Positions 17,563-25,595 of a DNA stretch of 62,892 nucleotides are shown piece after piece. Numbering within the stretch: the stretch's first letter is position 1; each line of letters begins with the position of its first letter. Both the position numbers and the translations under genes were made by a program. This stretch comes from Marivita sp. (GTDB taxonomy: Bacteria > Pseudomonadota > Alphaproteobacteria > Rhodobacterales > Rhodobacteraceae). The stretch covers positions 1 through 62,892 of the forward strand of contig NZ_JAIPUS010000016.1 of assembly GCF_020055675.1 (NCBI RefSeq), written 5' to 3'. The notes beneath the pieces were generated by a model. The model was given only the letters and a program-made list of their open reading frames with translations. It was not told the origin of the DNA and did not search any database.

Positions 17563-18690
17563 ATGACTGCACCGCCTCCGAACGCCCCGATCGAGATTTT
17601 CCTCTCCGGTCCTCCGGGTCTGGAACCGCTGCTGCGCGACGAGGTTGCGGCGCGGGGCTTTGCCAACCCGCGCGTCGTGCCGGGTGGGGTGATCTGCGAT
17701 GGCGGCTGGCCCGAGGTCTGGCGCGCCAATCTTGTGCTGCGCGGGGCCGGTCGGGTTTTGGCCCGGGTCGCGCGGTTCCGTGCGATGCACCTGGCGCAGC
17801 TCGACAAGCGGGCCCGCAAGGTCGACTGGGCCAGCCTGCTGCGGGCCGACATTCCCTACCGGGTCGAGGCGACCTGCCGCAAATCGCGCATCTACCACGC
17901 GGGCGCCGCCACCGAACGCGTGTGCAATGCCATTGCAGATGCGCTGGGGCAGCCGCCCGTGGACAAGGCCGCGCTGGTGGTCCGCGTCAGGATCGAAGAC
18001 GATCTCTGCGATATCAGCCTCGATACGTCCGGCGATGCTTTGCACAAGCGCGGCCACAAACAATCCATCGGAAAAGCCCCGATGCGAGAGACGCTGGCCG
18101 CGCTGTTCCTGCGCGCCTGCCGCTATGACGGCACTGAACCGGTGGTCGACCCGATGTGCGGTTCGGGCAGTTTCGTGATCGAGGCCGCCGAAATCGCGAG
18201 GGGCCTCGCACCGGGCCGGGACCGGTCTTTCGCGTTCGAAAATCTGGCGTGTTTCGATGCGGGTGCGTGGGGGCAGCTTCGCAGCGACACCCTGGCCCCG
18301 AACCGGACCGCTTTGACCTTCCACGGCTTCGATCGCGACGCCGGTGCGATCTCGAACGCGGTGCAAAACGCGGAGCGTGCCGGCGTTGCGGAGAGCACGC
18401 GCTTCACGCATCAGGCCATCGCCGATCTTGCGCCGCCCGATGGTCCGCCGGGGCTTGTCATCGTGAACCCGCCCTACGGCGCGCGGATCGGCAATCGCAA
18501 GTTGCTCTTTGCGCTTTACGGCAGCTTTGGCGCGGTGATGACGGCGCGGTTCAAGGGCTGGCGCGTCGGCATCGTCACCTCCGACAAGGGGCTGGCCCGC
18601 GCCACCGGGCTGCACTTCCGCAATGTCAGCGCGCCGATCCCGCATGGCGGCCTGAAAATCCAGCTGTTCCAGACCGGCCCCCTGAAGTAG
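17563..18690 (+). CDS. class I SAM-dependent RNA methyltransferase with THUMP-like N-terminus (RlmL type)
   Basis: 375 residues. The C-terminal domain has the motif PMCGSGSFVIEAAEIA for S-adenosylmethionine binding and the catalytic NPPYG of N2-guanine/N6-adenine methyltransferases. The N-terminal part resembles the ferredoxin-like plus THUMP region of RlmL/YpsC, which methylates G2445 of 23S rRNA. It lacks the second methyltransferase domain (RlmK) found in the longer gammaproteobacterial fusion. The ATG at 17563 gives the usual EIFLSGPPGLE start. Exact target base is inference. Confidence 0.88.
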   Translation: MTAPPPNAPIEIFLSGPPGLEPLLRDEVAARGFANPRVVPGGVICDGGWPEVWRANLVLRGAGRVLARVARFRAMHLAQLDKRARKVDWASLLRADIPYRVEATCRKSRIYHAGAATERVCNAIADALGQPPVDKAALVVRVRIEDDLCDISLDTSGDALHKRGHKQSIGKAPMRETLAALFLRACRYDGTEPVVDPMCGSGSFVIEAAEIARGLAPGRDRSFAFENLACFDAGAWGQLRSDTLAPNRTALTFHGFDRDAGAISNAVQNAERAGVAESTRFTHQAIADLAPPDGPPGLVIVNPPYGARIGNRKLLFALYGSFGAVMTARFKGWRVGIVTSDKGLARATGLHFRNVSAPIPHGGLKIQLFQTGPLK

Positions 18691-18714
18691 GCGCGTCCCG
18701 GGCTTCTCTGGTTT

Positions 18715-18755
18715 GCAAATATCCCGGGGGGGGTTGGGGGGGCTGGCCCCCCAAT
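18715..18755. repeat. G-rich intergenic hairpin element
   Basis: A sequence starting GCAAATATCCCGGG is followed by TTGGGGGG, a short loop and CCCCCCAA, forming a hairpin at 18734-18754. It sits 25 bases after the methyltransferase stop, convergent with the MoxR gene. I recall similar G-tract elements in intergenic regions of Rhodobacteraceae; a terminator or RNA-stability role is possible. Confidence 0.5.
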
Positions 18756-18807
18756 CGTTTCGGTCACTGGAAACGTGCAGATGCGGTGGCGCATCTGCCC
18801 TCCGCCC

Positions 18808-19656
18808 TTATCGCCCGTCGCGCCGGGCCATGAAGGCCAGCCGTTCGAAAAGATGCACATCCTGTTCGTTCTTCAAAAGCGCCCCGTGCAGTTTCGGCGG
18901 GGCAGCGGCCCCGTCACGCTTGAGGTCTTCTGCCGTCATGTCCTCTGCCAGCAGGAGCTTGAGCCAATCGAGCACTTCTGATGTGGACGGTTTTTTCTTC
19001 AGACCCGGCTGTTCGCGGACTTCGTAGAATCGCGTCAACGCCGTGGTCAGCAGCGCCTCTTTCAGCCCGGGATGGTGCACGTCGACGATCCGGCGCAGCG
19101 TCTCGGGGTCGGGAAAGCGAATGTAATGGAAAAAGCAGCGCCGCAGGAACGCGTCTGGCAGCTCCTTTTCGTTGTTCGACGTGATGATGACAATGGGGCG
19201 ATGCCGGGCCGTCACGGTCTCGCCGGTCTCGTAGACATGGAACTCCATCCTGTCGAGCTCTTGCAGCAGGTCGTTTGGAAACTCGATATCCGCCTTGTCG
19301 ACCTCGTCGATCAGCAGAACAACTTTCTCATCCGCCTCGAAGGCCTGCCACAGCTTGCCCTTGCGGATGTAGTTGCGCACGTCGTTCACGCGCGCATCGC
19401 CCAGTTGGCTGTCGCGCAATCGGCTGACCGCGTCGTATTCATAGAGTCCCTGCTGCGCCTTGGTGGTCGATTTGATGTTCCACTCGATCATCCGCAGACC
19501 CAGCCCCCGGGCCACCTGGCGTGCCAGCTCGGTCTTGCCCGTGCCCGGTTCCCCCTTGACCAGAAGCGGTCGTTCCAGCGTAACGGCAGCGTTGACCGCG
19601 ATGGTCAGATCATCCGTCGCGACATAGCTTTCGGTGCCTTCGAATTTCATAGCCAT
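18808..19656 (-). CDS. MoxR-family AAA ATPase, CoxD-like
   Basis: 282 residues from ATG 19656. Walker A is KGEPGTGKTELA, Walker B is LLIDEVDKAD, and sensor 1 lies in IITSNNEKELPDAFLRR. MoxR ATPases work with VWA-domain partners as metal-centre insertion chaperones; CoxD does this for CO dehydrogenase. The CoxE-like VWA gene 3.4 kb away on the same strand is its probable partner. The frame extends to 19725 but the AAAGG just upstream of the chosen ATG and family alignment favour the shorter start. It is divergent from dksA. Confidence 0.92.
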   Translation of the reverse strand: MAMKFEGTESYVATDDLTIAVNAAVTLERPLLVKGEPGTGKTELARQVARGLGLRMIEWNIKSTTKAQQGLYEYDAVSRLRDSQLGDARVNDVRNYIRKGKLWQAFEADEKVVLLIDEVDKADIEFPNDLLQELDRMEFHVYETGETVTARHRPIVIITSNNEKELPDAFLRRCFFHYIRFPDPETLRRIVDVHHPGLKEALLTTALTRFYEVREQPGLKKKPSTSEVLDWLKLLLAEDMTAEDLKRDGAAAPPKLHGALLKNEQDVHLFERLAFMARRDGR

Positions 19657-19817
19657 CGTGCCTTTTTGCGTCTGTGTCCCGGGCCTGGACCGTCGCCGGT
19701 TCGTGCCGCTATTCGGTAGTGACAAGCCTTGGGCCTTCCGTTAAGCCCTGCGCACAGAGGTGCCAGATGTCTGAAAGAATTTCCATGTCCGATGTTGGCC
19801 TAGACAAGGGAACCGAG

Positions 19818-20240
19818 ATGAAAGCAGAAACCTTCCTGCCCGATGATTATCGACCTGCCGAGGACGAGCCCTTCATGAACGCGCGGCAAGTCGAATGGTT
19901 TCGCCGCGAACTGCTCGAACAGCGCGATGAGCTTCTCAGTGACAGCAAATCCACCATCGCGGGGCTGCAGGACGGGACCCGCAACATCCCGGACGTGGCC
20001 GACCGGGCCTCCGAGGAAACGGATCGCGCGCTGGAGTTGCGGATTCGCGATCGCCAGCGCAAGCTGGTGGCCAAGATCGACGCTGCACTGCGCCGAATCG
20101 ACGAGGGAGAGTTCGGATATTGCCAGGCCACTGGGGAACCGATTTCACTCAAGCGGCTGGTGGCGCGTCCAACCACGACGCTCAGCCTTGAGGCGCAGGA
20201 GCGGCACGAGCGGCGCGAGAAAGTGCATCGCGACGACTGA
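19818..20240 (+). CDS. dksA: RNA polymerase-binding transcription factor DksA, zinc-cysteine-poor
   Basis: 140 residues starting MKAETFLPDDY; AAGGGA lies seven bases upstream. DksA enters the secondary channel of RNA polymerase and works with ppGpp in the stringent response. The coiled-coil tip with two aspartates is conserved (DVADRAS). The zinc-finger region is altered: only the first of the four usual cysteines remains (GYCQAT), and the others are Thr, Ser and Ala, so a structural zinc site is unlikely. Basal fold and KRLVARPTTT are retained. Cys-poor functional DksA variants are known. Confidence 0.92.
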   Translation: MKAETFLPDDYRPAEDEPFMNARQVEWFRRELLEQRDELLSDSKSTIAGLQDGTRNIPDVADRASEETDRALELRIRDRQRKLVAKIDAALRRIDEGEFGYCQATGEPISLKRLVARPTTTLSLEAQERHERREKVHRDD

Positions 20241-20311
20241 TACGCGCGGCAGGGGAATGGATGCGCGCGCCGGGGCCTGTGCTTTGGCGCGTTTTCTTTT
20301 GGGAGGCCCCC

Positions 20312-21490
20312 TTGGATCTGAGCAGTTTTGATATCGCCGTGGTCGGCGGCGGTATTGGCGGGCTGGCCGCGGCGCTTGCATTGCGCCAGCGCGGCGCGGC
20401 CGTGACCGTTCTCGAACAGGCCGAAGCCATCACCGAAGTCGGTGCGGGCCTTCAGGTGTCCCCCAACGGGCTGCGTGTGATCGAGGCGCTTGGCCTGGGC
20501 CAAAAGCTGGCAGACTGTTCGGTCGCCGGGCGCGCGGTGTCGCTGCGCAACGGTGCCACGGGACAGGAGGTGGCGCGGCTGGACCTGTCCGGGCTGGCCG
20601 CCGATCAACGCTACCTGTTTGTGCATCGCGCCGATCTGATCGGGCTTCTGTCCACGGCCGCGCGCGACCAAGGGGTGCAGATCCGTCTGCTGCAAAAGGT
20701 TCAGTCGGTGTCGACCGCCCCGCGGCCGCAGATCACGCTTGCCACCGGTGATCGCCGGATCGCCGATCTCGTGATCGGGGCGGACGGGCTGCATTCGGTG
20801 CTGCGCCCGGTCCTGAGCAAGACCGAAAAACCGTTCTTTACCAGGCAGGTCGCGTGGCGGGCGATCGTGCCCAACACGATGGATCACCCGGCCCAGGCGC
20901 GGGTTCACATGGGGCCGGGCCGGCACATGGTGACCTATCCGCTCCGAGGCGGCGATTTCCTCAATCTTGTCGCCGTTGAAGAGCGCGACACCTGGACGGC
21001 CGAGGGCTGGTCGCAAAGGGATGACCCCGAAAACCTGCGACAGGCCTTTTCCGGTTTCGGTCCAGAGGTGCAGCAGATGCTGTCTGGTGTCGAGACCGCA
21101 GGGCTCTGGGGGCTGTTCCGGCATCCCGTCGCCCGGACCTGGCACCGGGACGGCGCCGCGCTCTTGGGGGATGCGGCACATCCGACGTTGCCGTTCCTGG
21201 CGCAGGGTGCCAACATGGCGCTGGAGGACGCGTGGGCTCTGGCGGACGCCCTGTCCGGATCTGCGGATCTGTCCACAGGGCTTGCCAGCTACCAGTCCCG
21301 CCGCCGCGACCGTGTCGTGCGGGTGATCGATGCGGCCAGCCGCAATGCGCGGAATTACCACCTGTCACCGGGGCCGTTCCGATTTGCCGCGCATACTGCG
21401 CTTGGCCTTGTCAGCCGGGTGGCTCCCGGCCAGATGCTGCGCCGCTTCGACTGGCTTTATGGCCACGACGTGACCCAACCCGCTGGCTGA
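20312..21490 (+). CDS. FAD-dependent monooxygenase, salicylate-hydroxylase-like
   Basis: 392 residues if translation starts at TTG 20312, which has a strong GGGAGG five bases upstream and places the dinucleotide-binding motif VVGGGIGGLAAALAL near residue 7, as is normal. An upstream ATG at 20261 would add 17 unusual residues. The second FAD motif GDAAHPTLPFLAQGA is present. These flavoproteins hydroxylate aromatic or heteroaromatic rings using NAD(P)H. The substrate cannot be told from sequence. It stands upstream of xdhC in the same direction with an 81-base gap. Confidence 0.88.
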   Translation: MDLSSFDIAVVGGGIGGLAAALALRQRGAAVTVLEQAEAITEVGAGLQVSPNGLRVIEALGLGQKLADCSVAGRAVSLRNGATGQEVARLDLSGLAADQRYLFVHRADLIGLLSTAARDQGVQIRLLQKVQSVSTAPRPQITLATGDRRIADLVIGADGLHSVLRPVLSKTEKPFFTRQVAWRAIVPNTMDHPAQARVHMGPGRHMVTYPLRGGDFLNLVAVEERDTWTAEGWSQRDDPENLRQAFSGFGPEVQQMLSGVETAGLWGLFRHPVARTWHRDGAALLGDAAHPTLPFLAQGANMALEDAWALADALSGSADLSTGLASYQSRRRDRVVRVIDAASRNARNYHLSPGPFRFAAHTALGLVSRVAPGQMLRRFDWLYGHDVTQPAG

Positions 21491-21571
21491 CCCTGCCACC
21501 AATGCAGGGGGCGACAGGACAGCATGGCATGATAGACATGACGCGAAGCCCGCACCAGGAGGAGAGTCGCC

Positions 21572-22540
21572 ATGGATCGCTTCGACATATGCCCCGAGAC
21601 GGCGCTTGACTGGCACCGCGCCGGCAAGGGCGCGGTTCTGGCCACCGTGATCCAGACATGGGGCAGCGCACCGCGCCGCATCGGGTCGCAGCTTGCGATT
21701 TCCGGCGCGGGCGAGATCGAAGGCTCGGTCTCGGGCGGCTGCGTCGAAGGCGCGGTGGTTGTCGAGGCGCTGGAGGCGCTGGAGGACGGTACCGCGCGCG
21801 AGCTGGAATTCGGGGTCAGCGATCAGGACGCCTTTGCCGTTGGCCTGGCCTGTGGCGGGACCATTCGTGTGCTGGTCGAACCGGTGGGCCGGGTAATGCC
21901 GGAGGAGTGTCTCGAACAACTGGTGAACCTGCGCGCCAACCGCGTTCCCGCTGCCTATGTCGTTGATCTGGACAGTGGCAGGCGTCGGGTGGAGCGCGAC
22001 GGTCACGACCAGGCGTTCCGCATGGATCGGTCCGGCTTTGTCGCGGACAGCCGGACTTTCGTGGCCATACACAACCCGCCCCTGCGCCTGATCGTGGTGG
22101 GGGCCGTGCATATCGCCCAGGCCTTGGTGCCGATGGCGCGTATCGCGGGATATGATCCGACGCTGATCGACCCGCGAGACGCGTTCGGCTCGGAGGGCCG
22201 CTTTCCCGGCGAGACCATCCTGAATGACTGGCCGGACGAGGCCGTGGCGCAGCTCGGGCTCGACAGGCGCACCGCGCTGGTCCTGTTGACCCATGATCCC
22301 AAGCTTGACGATCCGGCGCTCGAGCAGGCTTTGCGCGCGGATTGCTTTTACATCGGCGCGCTGGGATCGACCCGAACGCACGCGAAACGGGTGGACCGGC
22401 TGACGCAGGCGGGGTTCACCGATGCGCAGATTGCACGCATCCATGGGCCGGTGGGCCTTGATATCGGTGCCGCGGGTCCGGCCGAGATCGCCGTGTCGAT
22501 CCTGGCCGAGATGACCCGCGTGCTGCGGCGCGGCGCATGA
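21572..22540 (+). CDS. xdhC: XdhC/CoxF-family molybdenum hydroxylase maturation protein
   Basis: 322 residues, preceded by AGGAGGAG. The N-terminal XdhC/CoxI domain has TWGSAPRRIGSQLAI and EGSVSGGCVEGAV with a conserved cysteine; the C-terminal part is a Rossmann domain (LIVVGAVHIAQALVPMA) followed by FYIGALGSTRTHAKR. XdhC binds molybdenum cofactor, promotes its sulfuration and hands it to xanthine dehydrogenase-type enzymes. It overlaps the next gene by four bases (ATGA). The likely client in this window is the cox cluster at 57-61 kb. Confidence 0.92.
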   Translation: MDRFDICPETALDWHRAGKGAVLATVIQTWGSAPRRIGSQLAISGAGEIEGSVSGGCVEGAVVVEALEALEDGTARELEFGVSDQDAFAVGLACGGTIRVLVEPVGRVMPEECLEQLVNLRANRVPAAYVVDLDSGRRRVERDGHDQAFRMDRSGFVADSRTFVAIHNPPLRLIVVGAVHIAQALVPMARIAGYDPTLIDPRDAFGSEGRFPGETILNDWPDEAVAQLGLDRRTALVLLTHDPKLDDPALEQALRADCFYIGALGSTRTHAKRVDRLTQAGFTDAQIARIHGPVGLDIGAAGPAEIAVSILAEMTRVLRRGA

Positions 22541-23535
22541 AGTTCGGCACGGTCCCCCTGGCGCAGGCCGAAGGCGGCATCCTTGCGCATTCGGTTCAAC
22601 TGGCCGACGGCCGGTTGCGCAAAGGTGTCACCCTGGACGCCGGCGCCCTCAAGAGGTTGTCATCCGCAGGCATCACCGAGGTGACGGTCGCGCAGCTCGC
22701 CGCGGGGGATGTGCACGAGGACCGCGCCGCCGAGCGCCTGGCGCAGGCGCTGGTGCCGGATCCGGAGGCGGTGCATCTGCGTGTGGCGCGCGCCAGCACC
22801 GGGCGCGTCAACATCCACGCAAAGGCGAACGGCGTGGTTGCGATCGACGCCGACAGGATCAACGCGGTGAATGCGGTGCATCCGATGATCACGGTCGCCA
22901 CCGTGCCGGAATGGCAGCGCGTGGCGGCGCGCGGCATGGTGGCGACGGTCAAGATCATCTCTTATGCCGCGCCGGGCGACGCGCTGGAGGCGGCCTGCGC
23001 CGCCGGGCAGACCGCGCTTGGGCTGCGCCCGGTTTCGCGCCGCCGGGCGACCTTGATCCAGACCAGCGTGAACCAGCAGCCGGTTGGTCCCAAGGGCCAG
23101 CGCGCGATGGCCGCGCGTTTCGACCGGATGGGGGTGACCATGGGAGAGGGCGCGGTGGTGCCGCACAGCGTGCAGGCCCTGTGTGATGCGCTGCGCGATG
23201 CCTGCGCGCAAACAGACCTGATCTGTGTGCTGACCGGATCGGCGACCTCTGATCTTCATGATGTAGCACCCGAGGCGCTGCGCGCCGCAGGCGGCACGGT
23301 GGTGCACTACGGAATGCCCGTGGACCCCGGCAACCTTCTGTTTTGGGGGCATCTCGGATCCGTGCCGGTGATCGGGCTGCCCGGGTGCGCGCGGTCTCCG
23401 GCGCTGAATGGCGCGGATTGGGTGCTTGAACGCATGCTGTGCGATGTACCGGTGGTCCCGGCGGATATCATGGGCATGGGCGTGGGCGGGTTGCTCAAGG
23501 AGCCACCAAGCCGCCCGAAGCCGCGCGAGAGCTGA
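22537..23535 (+). CDS. molybdopterin-binding protein, MoeA-like
   Basis: 332 residues. The C-terminal half looks like the MoCF/MogA-like molybdopterin-binding fold, with a VLTGSATSD loop, GMPVDPGN and IGLPGCARSP, which correspond to the conserved loops of MoeA. The N-terminal half differs from MoeA. Such shortened proteins are typically found next to xdhC or cox genes and are thought to act in preparing or modifying the cofactor. Translational coupling to xdhC supports that role; the reaction is unknown. Confidence 0.82.
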   Translation: MKFGTVPLAQAEGGILAHSVQLADGRLRKGVTLDAGALKRLSSAGITEVTVAQLAAGDVHEDRAAERLAQALVPDPEAVHLRVARASTGRVNIHAKANGVVAIDADRINAVNAVHPMITVATVPEWQRVAARGMVATVKIISYAAPGDALEAACAAGQTALGLRPVSRRRATLIQTSVNQQPVGPKGQRAMAARFDRMGVTMGEGAVVPHSVQALCDALRDACAQTDLICVLTGSATSDLHDVAPEALRAAGGTVVHYGMPVDPGNLLFWGHLGSVPVIGLPGCARSPALNGADWVLERMLCDVPVVPADIMGMGVGGLLKEPPSRPKPRES

Positions 23536-23562
23536 CAGGGGCCGGAACCGACCGGACGCCCC

Positions 23563-23596
23563 GAAAAAAAGAAAGCGACCCGAGGGCCGCTTTCGC
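23563..23596 (-). terminator. intrinsic terminator of infC
   Basis: On the minus strand the sequence reads GAAAGCGGCC, loop, GGGTCGCTTTC followed by seven T residues, about 27 bases after the infC stop. Stem and T tract are both strong. It also separates infC from the convergent MoeA-like gene. Confidence 0.8.
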
Positions 23597-23622
23597 GTCG
23601 TGTCATACCGTCCCGGACAGCG

Positions 23623-24168
23623 TCAGCGCTGCAATGGCCCGATGATCATGATCATCTGGCGACCTTCCATCTTGGGCATGTTTTCGACCTTGCCATACTC
23701 CTTGGTGTCGGCCGCGACACGTTCAAGCAGCTCTCGGCCTAGGTTCTGGTGCGCCATTTCGCGCCCACGGAATCGCAGGGTGACCTTCACCTTGTCACCG
23801 TTTTCCAGAAACTTGTAGACGTTGCGCATTTTCACTTCATAGTCATGCGTGTCGGTGTTGGGTCGAAATTTGACCTCCTTCACCTCGATGACTTTCTGCT
23901 TCCTGCGCGCTTCTGATTCGCGTTTTTGCTGTTCGTACTTGTACTTGCCGAAATCCATGATCTTGACGACCGGCGGATTGGCGTTCGGCGAAATCTCGAC
24001 CAGATCAAGCCCGGCTTGTTCGGCCAGTTGCATCCCGCGTTCGGGAGTGACGACACCGACATTTTCACCATCGGCCCCGATCAGGCGAATTTCAGCGGAC
24101 CTGATGCGGTCGTTCACGCGGGGGCCGGTGTCGCGCGTAGGGGGCGCGTTATGAGGTCTTCGGGCTAT
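23623..24168 (-). CDS. infC: translation initiation factor IF-3
   Basis: 181 residues. IF-3 binds the 30S subunit and checks start-codon choice. The N- and C-domains are typical: [37 protein letters not shown] is represented here by its [10 protein letters not shown] core, and [14 protein letters not shown] near the end. The start is taken at the ATA codon 24168-24166: a full AAAGGAG lies seven bases upstream, whereas the ATG at 24189 lies before that Shine-Dalgarno. A rare start codon is how infC autoregulates in many bacteria. rpmI and rplT, often downstream, are not adjacent here. Confidence 0.93.
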   Translation of the reverse strand: MARRPHNAPPTRDTGPRVNDRIRSAEIRLIGADGENVGVVTPERGMQLAEQAGLDLVEISPNANPPVVKIMDFGKYKYEQQKRESEARRKQKVIEVKEVKFRPNTDTHDYEVKMRNVYKFLENGDKVKVTLRFRGREMAHQNLGRELLERVAADTKEYGKVENMPKMEGRQMIMIIGPLQR

Positions 24169-24175
24169 GGTATTG

Positions 24176-24182
24176 CTCCTTT
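24176..24182 (-). promoter_or_regulatory. infC ribosome binding site defining an ATA start
   Basis: AAAGGAG on the minus strand, seven bases ahead of ATA 24168-24166. No ATG, GTG or TTG lies at proper spacing in frame, so this site decides the non-standard start. Confidence 0.75.
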
Positions 24183-24372
24183 GATGCACTGCAAATCAAG
24201 CATGTAAAGTAAACGGCTGCCCAAGACCTTTCAAGCCGCTTTTCGGCGAGAATGGGCGGATAGGGCGGTCTTTCCCCTTGATGTCGCAATCGGTCGCGCG
24301 CACATGCAGGCAAAGCTGCCGCATCGATCTGATGTGGGGCGCATAATTCGTAACGTAAAAGGTCCGCAAACA

Positions 24373-25359
24373 ATGAAAAACGTAATCATTCTGGCCGTGG
24401 TCGCGGCCGTCGGGATAGGCATCTGGCTGTTTACCCAGTCCGGGGACACACCCGAGATCGTGCAATCCGGCTCTGACGCGGTCGAAGAGACCGAGTCTGT
24501 CGCGGCAGAGACGGGAAAGACGACGACCGATGCCGCCGCTGATACCGTGTCGGAGGCTGCGGACTCCGCCCAGAACACGGTGTCCGGTGCTGTCGACGAG
24601 GTGACAGAGGCCGTTGAAGGCGCCATCGACGAGGCGACCGGCGCAGCAGAAGGCGTGGGCGAAGATGTGTCCGAGGCCGCGAATGCCGCAACAGACGCCG
24701 CGGGAGATGTTCTGGAGGACGCCGGCAATGCCGTGAATGACGCGGTCGAGTCGGTGACAAATGCGGTAGACGAGGCGACAGAGGCCGCGTCCGACATGGC
24801 GACTGACGCGGCGGACACCACTGCCGAGACCGCAAATGACGCGGCCGACGCTGCGGGCGAGGCCGTGTCCGACGCCGCAACCGCAACCGAAGAGGCGGCA
24901 GAGGGCGCTGTCGACGCGGCCGGTGACGCTGCGGCCGATGGTGTCGAGGCAACCGAAGAAACAGCCGATGCCGCCGCTGACGCCGCAGGCGAAGCCGGTG
25001 ACGCAACGGCCGAAACGGCGGATGAAGCTGCGGATGCTGCCGAAGGCGCCGCCGACACGGCGACAGAGGCGGCAGAAGACGTGGCCAGCGACGCGGATAC
25101 CGCCGCCGATACCGCAGCTGACGCCACCGAAGAGGCTGCGGAGGCGACAGCCGACACGGCGGGTGACGCGGCGGGCAACATGGAGCAGGCGCTCAGTGTC
25201 GATGGCTTCGACTATGACCGCGTTGTCGAATACGTCGAAAATTCCGACTTGTCGCCGGTCATCAAGTCCACCACCAAGACCGCTCTTGAACAGATGCGCG
25301 ACAGCCCGCAACAGCTTGAAGGGCTGTTGAAGACACTGCGCGGCCAACTGGGATTCTAG
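24373..25359 (+). CDS. membrane-anchored Ala/Asp/Glu-rich repeat protein
   Basis: 328 residues. It starts MKNVIILAVVAAVGIGIWLF, a single N-terminal membrane segment that would place the rest in the periplasm. Residues about 35-270 are almost entirely Ala, Asp, Glu, Thr and Val in loose DAA/EAA repeats predicted to form a long acidic amphipathic helix, like LEA or apolipoprotein-type repeats. The last 55 residues, from ALSVDGFDYDRV, are of normal composition and look like a small folded domain. AAAAGG precedes the start. The antisense frame is also open because of codon bias. No function can be assigned; a stress or envelope role is speculation. Confidence 0.8.
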   Translation: MKNVIILAVVAAVGIGIWLFTQSGDTPEIVQSGSDAVEETESVAAETGKTTTDAAADTVSEAADSAQNTVSGAVDEVTEAVEGAIDEATGAAEGVGEDVSEAANAATDAAGDVLEDAGNAVNDAVESVTNAVDEATEAASDMATDAADTTAETANDAADAAGEAVSDAATATEEAAEGAVDAAGDAAADGVEATEETADAAADAAGEAGDATAETADEAADAAEGAADTATEAAEDVASDADTAADTAADATEEAAEATADTAGDAAGNMEQALSVDGFDYDRVVEYVENSDLSPVIKSTTKTALEQMRDSPQQLEGLLKTLRGQLGF

Positions 25360-25421
25360 GGCGTATCGCGGTCACTTTGCCAGGCGACGCAGTCTGACTT
25401 TTTGATCAGCCACGTCCGGGA

Positions 25422-25450
25422 CGCACAAAAGCGGGTGCCGCTTTTGTGCG
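25422..25450. terminator. perfect 13-bp hairpin after the repeat protein
   Basis: CGCACAAAAGCGG, loop GTG, CCGCTTTTGTGCG: a perfect inverted repeat 63 bases past the stop, with A/T tracts symmetrically placed. It could terminate either strand in this convergent region, or stabilise the 3' end. Confidence 0.55.
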
Positions 25451-25487
25451 ACATGCCCCAAGGTCTGACACGATATCAGTACGATGG

Positions 25488-25521
25488 ACCGCGCGTGGAG
25501 TGTTTCTCGCGCGGTTTTTTT
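25488..25521 (+). terminator. intrinsic terminator of the repeat-protein gene
   Basis: ACCGCGCG, a 12-base loop, CGCGCGGT followed by a run of T to 25521. A classical Rho-independent terminator on the plus strand, placed ahead of the convergent fpr gene. Confidence 0.75.
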
Positions 25522-25595
25522 AGGCCCCGGGCGTTGACAGGCAGGTGTTTCAGGCGGTTTCGGCACCGCATGACGCGTCTCTTCGGCGGTCAAGT

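Noticed and set aside
24196-25347. 383-residue Gly/Cys-rich frame and a 316-residue Ser/Ala frame antisense to the repeat protein
   Set aside because: Both arise from the repetitive GCN/GAN codons of the plus-strand gene. The plus strand has a start signal, signal anchor and terminator; the antisense frames have none.
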